A stretch of 64,000 bases of DNA from Nonomuraea aridisoli (GTDB lineage Bacteria; Actinomycetota; Actinomycetes; Streptosporangiales; Streptosporangiaceae). Below are positions 17,637 through 26,647 of the stretch, one piece after another. Numbering within the stretch: the first letter of the stretch is position 1; every line of letters starts with the position of its first letter. Below the pieces are notes generated by a model. It was not told the origin of the DNA and did no database searches. It saw nothing but the letters and a program-made list of their open reading frames with translations. A program made the translations under genes and the position numbers. The stretch lies in NCBI RefSeq assembly GCF_003236395.1, contig NZ_POUD01000013.1:1-64000 (forward strand), written 5' to 3'.

Positions 17637-19907
17637 GTGCGATCCCACGACCACACCGCAGCTGACAGCCATGACCACATCCAGGTCCGCGGCGCCAGGG
17701 AGAACAACCTCAAGGGCGTCTCCCTCGACATCCCCAAGCGCCGCCTCACGGTCTTCACCGGGGTCTCCGGCTCCGGCAAGTCCTCGCTCGTCTTCGACAC
17801 GATCGCCGCCGAGTCGCGCCGGCTGATCGACGAGACCTACACCGCGTTCATCCAGTCGTTCATGCCGAGCCTGGGCCGCCCCGACGTCGACGCGCTGCAC
17901 AACCTGAGCGCGGCCATCATCGTCGACCAGGAGCGCATGGGCGCCAACCCGCGCTCCACGGTCGGCACCGCGACCGACGCCCACACCATGCTGCGCATCG
18001 TCTTCAGCCGCATCGGCGTCCCCTACGTCGGCCCGGCGTACGCGTTCAGCTTCAACCGCGCCGAGGGCATGTGCCCGGAGTGCGAGGGCCTCGGCAAGGC
18101 GTCCGAGATCGACGTCGACGAGCTGGTCGACCGGGAGCTGTCGCTCGACGAGGGGGCCATCAAGGTCCCCGGTTACGCGGTCGACAGCTGGCCGTGGCAG
18201 GTCGTGGCCGGCTCGGGCCTGTTCGACCCCGCGGTCAAGCTGAAGGAGTTCACCCCCCAGCAGTGGGACGACCTGCTCCACAAGCCCGCCACGAAGCTGA
18301 AGTACGGCAGCAACAACTTCACCTACGAGGGCCTGATCCTCAAGGTGAAGAAGTCCTACCTCGGCAAGGACCGCGACTCGATGCAGCCGTCGGCGCGCGC
18401 GTTCGCCGAGCGGGCCATCAAGCTGGCGGTCTGCCCGTCGTGCGGCGGCTCACGGCTCAACGAGGCCGCCCGTTCGGCCCGGATCAACGGGCTCGACATC
18501 GCCGAGTGCTCGGCGATGCAGATCAACGACCTGGCCGAGTTCGTCCGCGGCATCGGCGAGGCGGCGGTCGGCCCGGTGCTCGACGGGCTGCTGTCGACGC
18601 TCGACTCGCTGGTGGGCATCGGCCTGGGCTACCTCAGCCTCGACCGCGAGTCGTCCACGCTGTCGGGCGGCGAGGCGCAGCGGGTGAAGATGGTGCGCCA
18701 CCTCAACTCCAGCCTCACCGACGTCACGTACGTCTTCGACGAGCCCACCGCGGGGCTGCACCCGCACGACATCCAGCGGATGAACACCCTGCTGCTGCAG
18801 CTGCGCGACAAGGGCAACACGGTGCTCGTGGTCGAGCACAAGCCGGAGCTGATCGCCATCGCCGACCACGTCGCCGACCTCGGCCCGGGCGCGGGCACGG
18901 CCGGCGGCCAGGTCTGCTACGAGGGCGACCTGGCGGGCCTGCGCGCGTCCGGCACCCTCACCGGCCGCTACCTCGACCACCGGGTGAGCCTGCGCGAGAG
19001 CGTCCGGCAGCCCTCCGGATGGTTGCCGATCAGGAACGCCACCCTGCACAACCTGCGCGACGTGAGCGTCGACCTGCCGCTCGGCGTGCTCACCGTGGTG
19101 ACCGGCGTCGCCGGGTCGGGCAAGAGCTCACTGATCCACGGCCACGTCGCGGGCCGCGAGGGCGTGGTGGTGGCCGACCAGTCGCCGATCCGGGGCTCGC
19201 GCCGGAGCAACCCCGCCACCTACACCGGGGTGCTCGACCCGATCCGCACGGCCTTCGCCAAGGCCAACGGCGTCAAGCCGGGCCTGTTCAGCGCCAACTC
19301 CGAGGGCGCCTGCCCGGCGTGCAAGGGCATCGGCCTGATCTACACCGACCTGGCGATGATGGCCGGGGTCGCCTCGGTGTGCGAGGACTGCGAGGGCAAG
19401 CGGTTCACACCGCAGGTCCTGACGTACCGGCTGCGCGGCAAGAACATCAGCGAGGTGCTGGAGATGCCGGTGGCCGAGGCGCGCGACTTCTTCCCCACCG
19501 GCCAGGCGGGCGTGATCCTCGACCGCCTCGTCGGCGTCGGCCTCGGCTACATCGGCCTCGGCCAGCCGCTGACCACGCTGTCCGGCGGCGAGCGGCAGCG
19601 GCTCAAGCTCGCCATCAACATGGCGAAGAACGGCACCACGTACGTGCTGGACGAGCCCACGACGGGCCTGCACCTGGCCGACGTCGACCAGCTCCTCGGC
19701 CTGCTCGACCGGCTGGTCGACGCCGGCAACACGGTGATCGTGATCGAGCACCACCAGGCCGTCATGGCCCACGCCGACTGGATCGTCGACCTCGGCCCAG
19801 GGGCCGGTCACGACGGCGGCCGGGTGGTGTTCTCCGGGCCCCCGGCGCGGCTGGTGGCGGAGTCCGACTCGCTGACGGCCGTCCACCTGCGCGAATACGT
19901 GAGCTAG
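17637..19907 (+). CDS. UvrA-like ABC ATPase (drug-resistance or repair subfamily)
   Basis: This 756-residue protein has two ABC modules of UvrA type: Walker [10 protein letters not shown] near the start and GVAGSGKSS in the middle, [11 protein letters not shown] and [11 protein letters not shown] signatures, and DEPTAGLH and DEPTTGLH Walker B motifs. Zinc modules are visible as CPEC/CPSC and CPAC/CEDC. Housekeeping UvrA is about 950 residues; this shorter form lacks much of the UvrB-binding and insertion domains and resembles UvrA2/DrrC-like proteins linked to drug or DNA-damage tolerance. GTG 17637 has GGAAGG four nt upstream; ATG 17625 is the alternative. Three 16-bp-spaced repeats precede it. 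No uvrB or uvrC is adjacent. It binds DNA in the cytoplasm; the lesion or drug is unknown. Confidence 0.88.
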   Translation: MRSHDHTAADSHDHIQVRGARENNLKGVSLDIPKRRLTVFTGVSGSGKSSLVFDTIAAESRRLIDETYTAFIQSFMPSLGRPDVDALHNLSAAIIVDQERMGANPRSTVGTATDAHTMLRIVFSRIGVPYVGPAYAFSFNRAEGMCPECEGLGKASEIDVDELVDRELSLDEGAIKVPGYAVDSWPWQVVAGSGLFDPAVKLKEFTPQQWDDLLHKPATKLKYGSNNFTYEGLILKVKKSYLGKDRDSMQPSARAFAERAIKLAVCPSCGGSRLNEAARSARINGLDIAECSAMQINDLAEFVRGIGEAAVGPVLDGLLSTLDSLVGIGLGYLSLDRESSTLSGGEAQRVKMVRHLNSSLTDVTYVFDEPTAGLHPHDIQRMNTLLLQLRDKGNTVLVVEHKPELIAIADHVADLGPGAGTAGGQVCYEGDLAGLRASGTLTGRYLDHRVSLRESVRQPSGWLPIRNATLHNLRDVSVDLPLGVLTVVTGVAGSGKSSLIHGHVAGREGVVVADQSPIRGSRRSNPATYTGVLDPIRTAFAKANGVKPGLFSANSEGACPACKGIGLIYTDLAMMAGVASVCEDCEGKRFTPQVLTYRLRGKNISEVLEMPVAEARDFFPTGQAGVILDRLVGVGLGYIGLGQPLTTLSGGERQRLKLAINMAKNGTTYVLDEPTTGLHLADVDQLLGLLDRLVDAGNTVIVIEHHQAVMAHADWIVDLGPGAGHDGGRVVFSGPPARLVAESDSLTAVHLREYVS

Positions 19908-19914
19908 CCGGGAG

Positions 19915-20787
19915 CTACACGGCCAGGCGGGCCAGCACCCTGGCGAACTCGGGGGGCGGCGCCACCACGAGCCGGGTCTGGCCCTCGCGGGTGACGATCT
20001 CGGCCTTGATGAGGGTCAGCCGCCCCCCGTGCCACCAGTAGACCTGCGGGCTGAGCCCGTCGGTCCGGGCGGCGTGCACCCGCAGCCGCTCGATGGCCCG
20101 CACGACGCCGATGCCGTCGACGGGGTGCAGCAGCAGCGTGTACGGGTCGGGCAGCACGACGAGGGCGCCGTCGTCCGGCACGGCCAGGTAGTCGGCCAGC
20201 CAGCGCAGGTGCGTGGCGGCCGACGGCCGCTCGGCGGTGAGCCGCGTGACCGGGGTGCCCGACAACACGATCGACTCCGTGCGCAGCCGTTCGGCGCGGA
20301 CGTTGGCGACGGCCAGGTCGAGCGCCTGCGCGGTCGCGAGCGGCCAGCAGCCGGCCTCCTCGGGGCGCACGACGCGCCCGCCGACGGTGAGCAGCTCCAC
20401 CAGGTCGGCATTGAGGTGGCGGCCGACGACACGGGTCAGGTCGGCCACCTCGTCCACGGCCTCGACGCGGGTGCGCATCAGCGGCCGGGCCTGCTCCAGG
20501 TCGCACACGTCGACGCGGTCGGCCGCGGTGGCCAGGGCGTGCGACAGGTGCTCGGAGACCAGCATGGGCCAGTCTTCCCTGGCCCTGCGCCCGGCCTCGC
20601 GCCGCAACCCGGTCAGCTTGACGACCAGATCGCCGTCCGGCCTCCCCCGCAGCGTCAGCGAGGCGCCGTCGCGGGCGAACTCGAAGGTGTACCCGAGGGA
20701 CTCCGCGACGAGCGCCAGCAGCGAGTCGAGGTCGACGTCCTCGACCGGCCGGCGGGAGGGCTCGCGGTCACGTCGAAACCAACTCAC
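19915..20787 (-). CDS. Conserved hypothetical protein, DUF1444-like layout
   Basis: This 290-residue soluble protein opens with a basic MSWFRRDREPSRR stretch. It has an alpha/beta N-terminal part (FEFARDGASLTLRGRPDGDL), a central VELLTVGGRVVRPEEAGCWP motif, and a C-terminal half with GALVVLPDPYTLLLHPV. The layout reminds me of DUF1444 (YtpQ-like) proteins, but the match is weak and I cannot assign a function. GTG 20787 follows AAAGGGA at eight nt. It converges on the UvrA-like gene (7 nt between stops) and is downstream of the S66 peptidase gene. Confidence 0.55.
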   Translation of the reverse strand: MSWFRRDREPSRRPVEDVDLDSLLALVAESLGYTFEFARDGASLTLRGRPDGDLVVKLTGLRREAGRRAREDWPMLVSEHLSHALATAADRVDVCDLEQARPLMRTRVEAVDEVADLTRVVGRHLNADLVELLTVGGRVVRPEEAGCWPLATAQALDLAVANVRAERLRTESIVLSGTPVTRLTAERPSAATHLRWLADYLAVPDDGALVVLPDPYTLLLHPVDGIGVVRAIERLRVHAARTDGLSPQVYWWHGGRLTLIKAEIVTREGQTRLVVAPPPEFARVLARLAV

Positions 20788-20820
20788 GCGCCGTGTCCCT
20801 TTCTGTCGGATTCGTCCCTC

Positions 20821-21714
20821 TTACCTTGCCTGCTCCCCATCGCGGTTCGAACCGGTCAGCGAGCACGATTCGGTATCGATAACACCAAGCGTCCCCAGCC
20901 ACACGCTCATCTGGGGTGACTCGTGCCCCACCGGCAACCCGGCCAGGATCGGCACCCCGAGCGGCCCCAGCCGCTCGACCAGCACCGCGTACGGGTCCCC
21001 GCACTGCACCCACGACCCGAGCGCGATCCCCCGCACCCCGTCGAACGCGCCCGCGTGCAGCAGCTGGGTCAGCATCCGGTCGATCCGGTACGGCTCCTCC
21101 CCGATGTCCTCCAGGAAGGCGATCCGGCCCGCGAACGAGGGCTGCCAGCGCGTGCCGCACATCGAGGCCAGCAGCGACAGGTTACCGCCGCTCAGCACGC
21201 CTTCGGCGCGGCCGCGGGCGAGCACCCGGTCGCCGGCCACCCGGACGGGCTCGCCGGACAGCGCCGCGCGCAGGCTCTGCCACGTGCGCGGCTCGGGCCC
21301 GTCCTCGGCGGCGATGGCGTCGCAGGCGACCATCGGCCCGTGCAGCGTCGGCACGCCCAGCTCGACGGCGAACGCGTTGTGCAGCGCCGTGATGTCGCTC
21401 GAGCCGAGCAGCACCTTGGGGCCGGCCGCCCGCAGGGCGTCCCAGTCGAGCAGGCCGAGCAGCCGGCCCGCGCCGTAGCCGCCGCGGGCGCAGAACACCG
21501 CGGAGACGGACGGGTCGCACCAGGCGGCCTGCAGGTCGGCGGCGCGGGCGGCGTCGTCGCCCGCGAGGTAGGCGAACTCCTGCCGGTCGAGCGCGTGCGC
21601 GCCCACGACGACCTTGTAGCCGAGGCCCTCCAGGCGTTCGACGCCGCGCTCCAGCATGGCGGCGTCGGCGGGTCCCGACGGTGAGACGACGGCGACGGTG
21701 TCACCTTGCTGCAT
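20821..21714 (-). CDS. LD-carboxypeptidase (peptidase S66, MccF/LdcA-like)
   Basis: This 297-residue protein begins GDTVAVVSPSGPAD and contains the S66 elements: the nucleophile Ser in LLGSSDITAL, Glu in the FLEDIGEEPYRIDRML block and His in VGHESPQ near the C-terminus, plus ARGGYGAGRLL. S66 enzymes cleave the L-Lys/mDap-D-Ala bond of muropeptides during recycling, or detoxify microcin C-type nucleotide-peptides. No signal peptide is seen, so it is cytoplasmic. Its start overlaps the end of the upstream sirtuin gene by 14 nt, so both are probably translated from one message. The choice between cell-wall recycling and immunity cannot be made from context. Confidence 0.88.
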   Translation of the reverse strand: MQQGDTVAVVSPSGPADAAMLERGVERLEGLGYKVVVGAHALDRQEFAYLAGDDAARAADLQAAWCDPSVSAVFCARGGYGAGRLLGLLDWDALRAAGPKVLLGSSDITALHNAFAVELGVPTLHGPMVACDAIAAEDGPEPRTWQSLRAALSGEPVRVAGDRVLARGRAEGVLSGGNLSLLASMCGTRWQPSFAGRIAFLEDIGEEPYRIDRMLTQLLHAGAFDGVRGIALGSWVQCGDPYAVLVERLGPLGVPILAGLPVGHESPQMSVWLGTLGVIDTESCSLTGSNRDGEQAR

Positions 21715-22438
21715 CGATCAGCTCCTTGACGAGCGCGGGCAGGGCCTGGCCGATCGGCTCGCGGACGACCCGGCCGGCGAAGGGATCGTAGGGCGTGGGC
21801 TCGGCGTTCACGATCACCAGGGTGGCGCCCGCGTCGAGCGCCACGCCGCAGAGCCCCGCGGCGGGGTGGACGGTCAGCGAGGTGCCGACCGCGACGAACA
21901 GCTCGCACGAGCGGGCGGCCTCGACCGCCGCGTCGATCACCTCGGGCCTGAGCTCCTGGCCGAAGGAGATCGTGTTGGACTTCTGGATGCCGCCGCAGCG
22001 CGGGCAGGGCGGGTCGTCCTCGCCGGCGGCCACCCGGGCCAGCACCTCGCTCATGGGCGTGATGAGGTCGCACGACAGGCACTCGGCGCGGTGCATCGTG
22101 CCGTGCAGCTCGATGACCTTCTCCGGCGCCGACCCGGCGCGCTGGTGCAGCTCGTCGATGTTCTGGGTGATGAGGGCGCGCAGCAGGCCCGCGCGCTCCA
22201 GGTCGACCAGGGCGCGGTGGGCGGCGTTCGGACGGGCCTCCCAGGCGGGGTGGCCGAGCCGGGTCCGCCACGCGGCGCGCCGGACCTCGGGGTCGGCCAG
22301 GTAGCGGTCGATGGTCGCGTTCACCGCCGCCTGCGGGTTCTTCGTCCACACGCCCTGCGGCCCCCGGTAGTCGGGGATGCCGGAATCGGTGGAGATGCCC
22401 GCTCCCGTGAGCACCGACACTGGCGTTGGCTCGTTCAC
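21701..22438 (-). CDS. Sirtuin NAD-dependent protein deacylase (second copy)
   Basis: This protein of about 245 residues starts almost directly at the NAD-binding motif (SVLTGAGISTDSGIPDYRG) and contains QNIDELHQRAG, the catalytic His in IELHG, zinc Cys pairs CLSC and CPRC and GTSLTVHP. It should be a lysine deacylase. GTG 22438 is the first start that fits; AGG directly abuts it, which is too close for a normal SD, so the mRNA may be leaderless. It is divergent from the sulfotransferase gene across 30 bp and overlaps the S66 peptidase gene downstream by 14 nt. Confidence 0.88.
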   Translation of the reverse strand: MNEPTPVSVLTGAGISTDSGIPDYRGPQGVWTKNPQAAVNATIDRYLADPEVRRAAWRTRLGHPAWEARPNAAHRALVDLERAGLLRALITQNIDELHQRAGSAPEKVIELHGTMHRAECLSCDLITPMSEVLARVAAGEDDPPCPRCGGIQKSNTISFGQELRPEVIDAAVEAARSCELFVAVGTSLTVHPAAGLCGVALDAGATLVIVNAEPTPYDPFAGRVVREPIGQALPALVKELIDAAR

Positions 22439-22468
22439 CTGGCAAACGGTGTCACACTTACCTGACGT
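22439..22468. promoter_or_regulatory. 30-bp divergent intergenic gap
   Basis: Two divergent genes start at 22438 (minus) and 22469 (plus). There is no room for two full promoters plus leaders, and no SD before ATG 22469. Leaderless transcripts with promoters overlapping each other and the opposite coding region are the simplest reading. Confidence 0.5.
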
Positions 22469-23353
22469 ATGCGACTTCCGCCCCACATCCTCGTGGTCAA
22501 CGGCATCAAGGTCCGCCGGCCGGTCTTCCTGCTCGGAGCTCCGCATTCCGGCACGGACCTGCTCGCGCGCGCGCTCAAGCGCTCCCCCGGCTTCCACGTG
22601 ACGATGGGCCGCTCGTGCGTGGCCCACGTGGTGTACGCCTTCGCCCGCAAGCCGTCCATCGCCCAGACCTCCGGCGCCGTCCGTGTGCTGCGCGACGCGC
22701 TCGCCGAGTCGTGGCAGGTGCTGCCGGGGTCGTGCGGCGCGTGCGCGCCGGCGTGCCGGGAGGCGGGCGGCGTCACGGGCAGCGGGCCGTGCGTGTCCAC
22801 CGCCGAGGTCACGCGCTTCGGCGACGGCAGCCCCGACCTGCTCTACAGCGCTCCCGTGCTGCTGCGGGCCTTCCCCGACGCCCGGTTCGTCCAGCTCATC
22901 CGCGACGGCCGCGACGTGGTCGCCGACATGCTGGCCGACCCGGCGTGCCTGGCCTGGTTCAGGCCCGCGATGCTGACCGAGCAGACCGAGTTCCCCAACG
23001 CCTTCCTCGGCCTCAACAAGGACGAGCACCTCGACCGGTGGAAGGTCATGCCGGCGGCGGGGAAGAGCGCCCTGCGCTGGCGCAGCGCCGTGCGCCTGAG
23101 CGCCGAGCTGCGCCGCGCCCTGCCCGCCGGCCAGCTCATGACCGTCCGGTACGAGGACCTCGTGCGCAAGCCCCCGCAGACGGCCTCGGCGCTCGGCGAG
23201 TTCCTGGAGACCAGGGTCGCCAAGGCCGTGCTGTACGACGCCGCGGTGCCCCAGGTGGGCGCCTGGCGCACCCGGCTCAGGGGCGAGGACCTGGCGCTGG
23301 TGGAGAAGGTGGCCAGGGAGGAGCTCAAGCGGCTGGGCTACCGGAGTCCTTGA
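22469..23353 (+). CDS. Sulfotransferase-family protein with a Cys-rich insert
   Basis: This 294-residue cytoplasmic protein has the PAPS 5-prime phosphosulfate loop (PVFLLGAPHSGTDLLARAL) at about 18-36 and the 3-prime phosphate motif FVQLIRDGRDVVADML at about 138-153. A later MTVRYEDLVRKP is also typical. Between the two PAPS motifs is GSCGACAPACREAGG with a fourth Cys shortly after, an insert I do not associate with the family and a possible metal or disulfide site. ATG 22469 has no SD, so a leaderless message is likely. The acceptor is unknown. Its end overlaps the convergent ABC exporter gene by 29 bp. Confidence 0.82.
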   Translation: MRLPPHILVVNGIKVRRPVFLLGAPHSGTDLLARALKRSPGFHVTMGRSCVAHVVYAFARKPSIAQTSGAVRVLRDALAESWQVLPGSCGACAPACREAGGVTGSGPCVSTAEVTRFGDGSPDLLYSAPVLLRAFPDARFVQLIRDGRDVVADMLADPACLAWFRPAMLTEQTEFPNAFLGLNKDEHLDRWKVMPAAGKSALRWRSAVRLSAELRRALPAGQLMTVRYEDLVRKPPQTASALGEFLETRVAKAVLYDAAVPQVGAWRTRLRGEDLALVEKVAREELKRLGYRSP

Positions 23354-25211
23354 ACTGGGTGCGGTAGAGCTCGGCGTACAGGCCGCCGCGCGCCAGCAGT
23401 TCGTCGTGCCGGCCGCGCTCGGCGACGCGTCCGTCGTGGACGACGAGGATCTCGTCGGCCTCCCTGATCGTCGACAGCCGGTGGGCGATGACGAGCGACG
23501 TGCGGCCCTGCAGCGCCGTCTTCAGCGCGACCTGTACCGCCGCCTCCGACTCGGAGTCGAGGTGGGCGGTGGCCTCGTCGAGCACGACCACGCGCGGCGC
23601 CTTCAGCAGCAGCCGGGCCAGCGCCAGGCGCTGCTTCTCGCCGCCGGACAGGCGGTAGCCGCGCTCGCCGACCACGGTCTCGAGCCCGTCGGGCAGGCTC
23701 TCGACCAGCTCACCTATCTGCGCGGCCCTGAGAGCCTCCCAGATCTCCTCGTCGGTGGCCCCCGGTCTGGCATAGCGGAGGTTGGCCGCGATCGTGTCGT
23801 GGAAGAGATGAGCGTCCTGCATGACCACGCCCACGGTGTCGCGCAGCGAGCCGAGCGTGGCCTCGCGCACGTCGAGCCCGTTGATCCGCACCGCGCCCTC
23901 GTCGACGTCGTAGAGCCGCGACACCAGGGAGGTGATGGTGGTCTTGCCCGCGCCGGAGTGACCGACGAGGGCGATGAGCTGCCCCGGCGCGGCCGTGAAC
24001 GACACGCCCTTGAGCACGGGCTGGGACGGGCCGGTGTCCTGCCTGGCGACCGACTCCAGCGAGGCCAGCGACACCTCGCCGGCGGCCGGGTAGCGGAAGT
24101 GCACGTCGTCGAACTCGATCGTCACCGGGCCGGCCGGCACCGGCACGGCCCCGGGCTTCTCGGCCACCATGGGCTCGAGGTCGATGATCTCGAAGACGCG
24201 GTCGAAGCTCACCAGGGCGGTCATCACGTCGACGTGCACGTTGGACAGCGACGTGAGCGGCCCGTAGAGCCGCATGAGCAGCGCGGCGAGGGCCACGAGA
24301 GTGCCGAGCTCGAAGGCGCCGGAGACCGAGAGGACGCCGCCGATGCCGTACACCAGGGCGGTGGCCAGGGCGGCGACCAGGCCGAGCGCGACCCGGAAGA
24401 CCGTGCCGTACATCGCGACGGTCACGCCGACGTCGCGCACCCTGGCCGCCCGGCCGCCGTACACCGCGGCGTCGTCCTCCGGGCGGCCGTAGAGCTTGGC
24501 GACCGTCGCGCCGGCCACGTTGAACCGCTCGGTGGTGACCGAGCTCATCTCGGCGTCGAGCTGCATCTGCTCGCGGGTCAGCACGGACATGCGGCGGCCG
24601 ACGTATTTCGCCGGCACGACGAAGATCGGCAGCAGCACGAGCGCGACGAGCGTCACCTGCCACGACAGCGCCAGCATCGCGCCCAGCACGAGGACCAGGC
24701 TGACCACGTTGGACACGACGGACGACAGCGTGCTGGTGAGGGCGCGCTGGGCGCCGATCACGTCGGTGTTGAGCCGGCTGACCAGCGCGCCGGTCTGGGC
24801 GCGCATGAAGAACGCGACCGGCATGCGCTGCACGTGGTCGAAGACCTCGGTGCGCAGGTCGTAGATCAGGCCCTCGCCGATGCGGGCGGAGAACCACCGC
24901 TGCACGAGCGTCAGCCCGGCGTCGACGAGCGCCAGCACGCCGATCGCGACGGCCAGCCAGACGACCACGCCGGTGTCCCGCGGCAGGATGCCCTCGTCGA
25001 TGATCGCCTTCATCAGCAGCGGGTTGGCGATCACGATGAACGCCCCCGCCACGACGAGCACCAGGAACGCGGCGATCTGCCGGGAGTGCGGCCGGGCGTA
25101 GCGCGCGATGCGCCGCACGGTGCCGGGGCGCAGCCGCTGCTTCGTCACCGACTCGTCGCGCCGCAGCGACGCCATCACCTGGGGGCCGAAGCCCCCTCCC
25201 ATCATCGCCAT
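23325..25211 (-). CDS. ABC exporter half-transporter (MsbA/LmrA-like)
   Basis: This 628-residue protein fuses a six-helix transmembrane domain (about 35-340, with FFMRAQTGALVSRLNTDV coupling-helix region) to one ATPase domain: Walker A GHSGAGKTT, Q-loop VMQDAHLFHDT, signature LSGGEKQRLALARLLL, Walker B VVVLDEAT and IAHRLSTI. It should act as a homodimer exporting lipids, drugs or peptides. ATG 25211 was chosen as the start of a typical MAMMGGGFG N-terminus; the longer frame lacks family likeness. No partner half-transporter is adjacent, supporting a homodimer. The substrate is unknown. Confidence 0.9.
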   Translation of the reverse strand: MAMMGGGFGPQVMASLRRDESVTKQRLRPGTVRRIARYARPHSRQIAAFLVLVVAGAFIVIANPLLMKAIIDEGILPRDTGVVVWLAVAIGVLALVDAGLTLVQRWFSARIGEGLIYDLRTEVFDHVQRMPVAFFMRAQTGALVSRLNTDVIGAQRALTSTLSSVVSNVVSLVLVLGAMLALSWQVTLVALVLLPIFVVPAKYVGRRMSVLTREQMQLDAEMSSVTTERFNVAGATVAKLYGRPEDDAAVYGGRAARVRDVGVTVAMYGTVFRVALGLVAALATALVYGIGGVLSVSGAFELGTLVALAALLMRLYGPLTSLSNVHVDVMTALVSFDRVFEIIDLEPMVAEKPGAVPVPAGPVTIEFDDVHFRYPAAGEVSLASLESVARQDTGPSQPVLKGVSFTAAPGQLIALVGHSGAGKTTITSLVSRLYDVDEGAVRINGLDVREATLGSLRDTVGVVMQDAHLFHDTIAANLRYARPGATDEEIWEALRAAQIGELVESLPDGLETVVGERGYRLSGGEKQRLALARLLLKAPRVVVLDEATAHLDSESEAAVQVALKTALQGRTSLVIAHRLSTIREADEILVVHDGRVAERGRHDELLARGGLYAELYRTQFKDSGSPAA

Positions 25212-25369
25212 GCGGGGGATCCCCTTTCCTCCCCCGGAGTCGCGCAGCCGGGGCCTCAGCCACGACAGCGCGCGGTGAACGCCCGAAGATTCCCCCGTCC
25301 GCTCACCGCGAAACCGGCCTCCAAACCCGGCTCCCCGTAATGAGCCCTTCGAACGGGCCTTTGATCGGT

Positions 25370-26194
25370 TCAGCCTCCGAAGAGCGCCTTGAGGCGCGCG
25401 GCCTGCTCCCTGCCCTCGGCCGCGCACTGCTCCTCCAGGGAACGGCCCTGCGCGCCCTGGAGGAGTCGCTTGGTCGCGATCGCCGCGTCGCGGTTGGTCG
25501 CCAGCAGTTCGGCGACCTTGTCGCGTACGGCTTGTTCCAGGTCGCTCCCGGCGACCACTTTCTCGGCGAGGCCGATGCGCATGGCCTCGTCGGCGTGCAC
25601 GGTCCTGGCGGTAAGGCAGATGTCGATCGCCTTGGCCAGGCCGACCAGCTCCACCAGGGGCTTGGTCCCCGTCAGGTCGGGCACCAGGCCCAGTGCGGGC
25701 TCTTTCATGCAGAACTTGACGTCGTCGGCCACGATCCGCAGATCACAGGAGAGCGCGAGCTGGAACCCCGCACCGATCGCGTGCCCCTGCACTGCGGCGA
25801 TGGAAACGATCTCCGGGCGGCGCAGCCACAGGAACCCCGCCTGGGCCTTGCTCACACTCTGCGCGATGTCCGAGTCGCCGCTTGTGGCCGCCGAACTGAA
25901 CGAGCCCTGTCCGGGCACCCCCTCGGGTGTGAACATCCGCAGGTCGATCCCTGCCGAGAAGGACGGTCCCTCACCTTTCACGACGACGACGCGCACCTGC
26001 TCGGGCAGGTTCTCGCCGATGCGAGCCAGTGCCGACCATGTCGCGAACGTCTGCGCGTTGCGCTTTTCCGGCCGGTCCAGCGTGATCGTCGCTATCTCAC
26101 CGTCCACCTCGAAGCGGAGCCCTATCTCCGCCAGCCTTTCGGCGGAGACGTCCTCCGCGTACCCCCCACGCTGTCGCGCCTGCGCTTCCGCCAT
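25370..26194 (-). CDS. Enoyl-CoA hydratase/isomerase family protein
   Basis: This 274-residue crotonase-fold protein shows TLDRPEKRNAQTFATWSAL, the oxyanion-hole segment SFSAGIDLRMF, the second oxyanion motif VQGHAIGAGFQLALSCD and the region MKEPALGLVPDLTGTKPL. Canonical hydratases carry two Glu here; the Glu of MKEPALG matches the second, while the first position (AIGAGFQLAL) is less clear. Hydration or isomerisation of an enoyl-CoA is therefore likely but not certain. ATG 26194 has GGGAG six nt upstream. It stands alone between the ABC exporter and a small HTH gene, with no other beta-oxidation gene in the window. Confidence 0.85.
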   Translation of the reverse strand: MAEAQARQRGGYAEDVSAERLAEIGLRFEVDGEIATITLDRPEKRNAQTFATWSALARIGENLPEQVRVVVVKGEGPSFSAGIDLRMFTPEGVPGQGSFSSAATSGDSDIAQSVSKAQAGFLWLRRPEIVSIAAVQGHAIGAGFQLALSCDLRIVADDVKFCMKEPALGLVPDLTGTKPLVELVGLAKAIDICLTARTVHADEAMRIGLAEKVVAGSDLEQAVRDKVAELLATNRDAAIATKRLLQGAQGRSLEEQCAAEGREQAARLKALFGG

Positions 26195-26318
26195 CGCCCG
26201 CTCCCTGTCGTCGGAGTGCTGACCGTCGCGCCCGAGCCTACAGAATATCGTTCTGGCCCGGGCGCGACGTCGGCTGACTGGGGACGAGCGGCTGCGGTCG
26301 CACGTTCCGAGGCGGCCG

Positions 26319-26534
26319 TCAGCGCTTGGACTTGCCTCGGGTCGCCCCGCCGCGCCCGCGCAGAGTCACACCGGACTCGCTCAGGATGCGGTGGATGAAC
26401 CCGTAGGACCGACCGGTGGAAGCGGCCAGGGCGCGGATGCTCTCACCCGCGGCGTAGCGCTTCTTCAGATCGCCGGCCAGTTTCTCCCGGTCGGCCCCGG
26501 TGACCCGGGTGCCCTTCTTCAGTGTCTCGGCCAC
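26319..26534 (-). CDS. Small conserved helix-turn-helix protein
   Basis: The 71-residue protein consists of a basic N-terminus (MAETLKKGTRVTG), one helix-turn-helix (GESIRALAASTGRSYGFIHRI) and a basic tail RGRGGATRGKSKR. Nearly identical small proteins occur across actinobacteria and are thought to bind DNA, without a settled target. GTG 26534 follows a perfect AGGAGGT at four nt, implying strong translation. It is downstream of the ABC-F gene on the same strand with a 113-bp gap. Confidence 0.85.
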   Translation of the reverse strand: MAETLKKGTRVTGADREKLAGDLKKRYAAGESIRALAASTGRSYGFIHRILSESGVTLRGRGGATRGKSKR

Positions 26535-26647
26535 GAGTACCTCCTGTAGTGCCGGACTTCCGCAGCGTTACTCCGCCATGATCAGTCATTTCAGCGGGAT
26601 CGGCTACCTACTCCACGGGAAAAGATCCGTACCCACTCAAATTAAGA

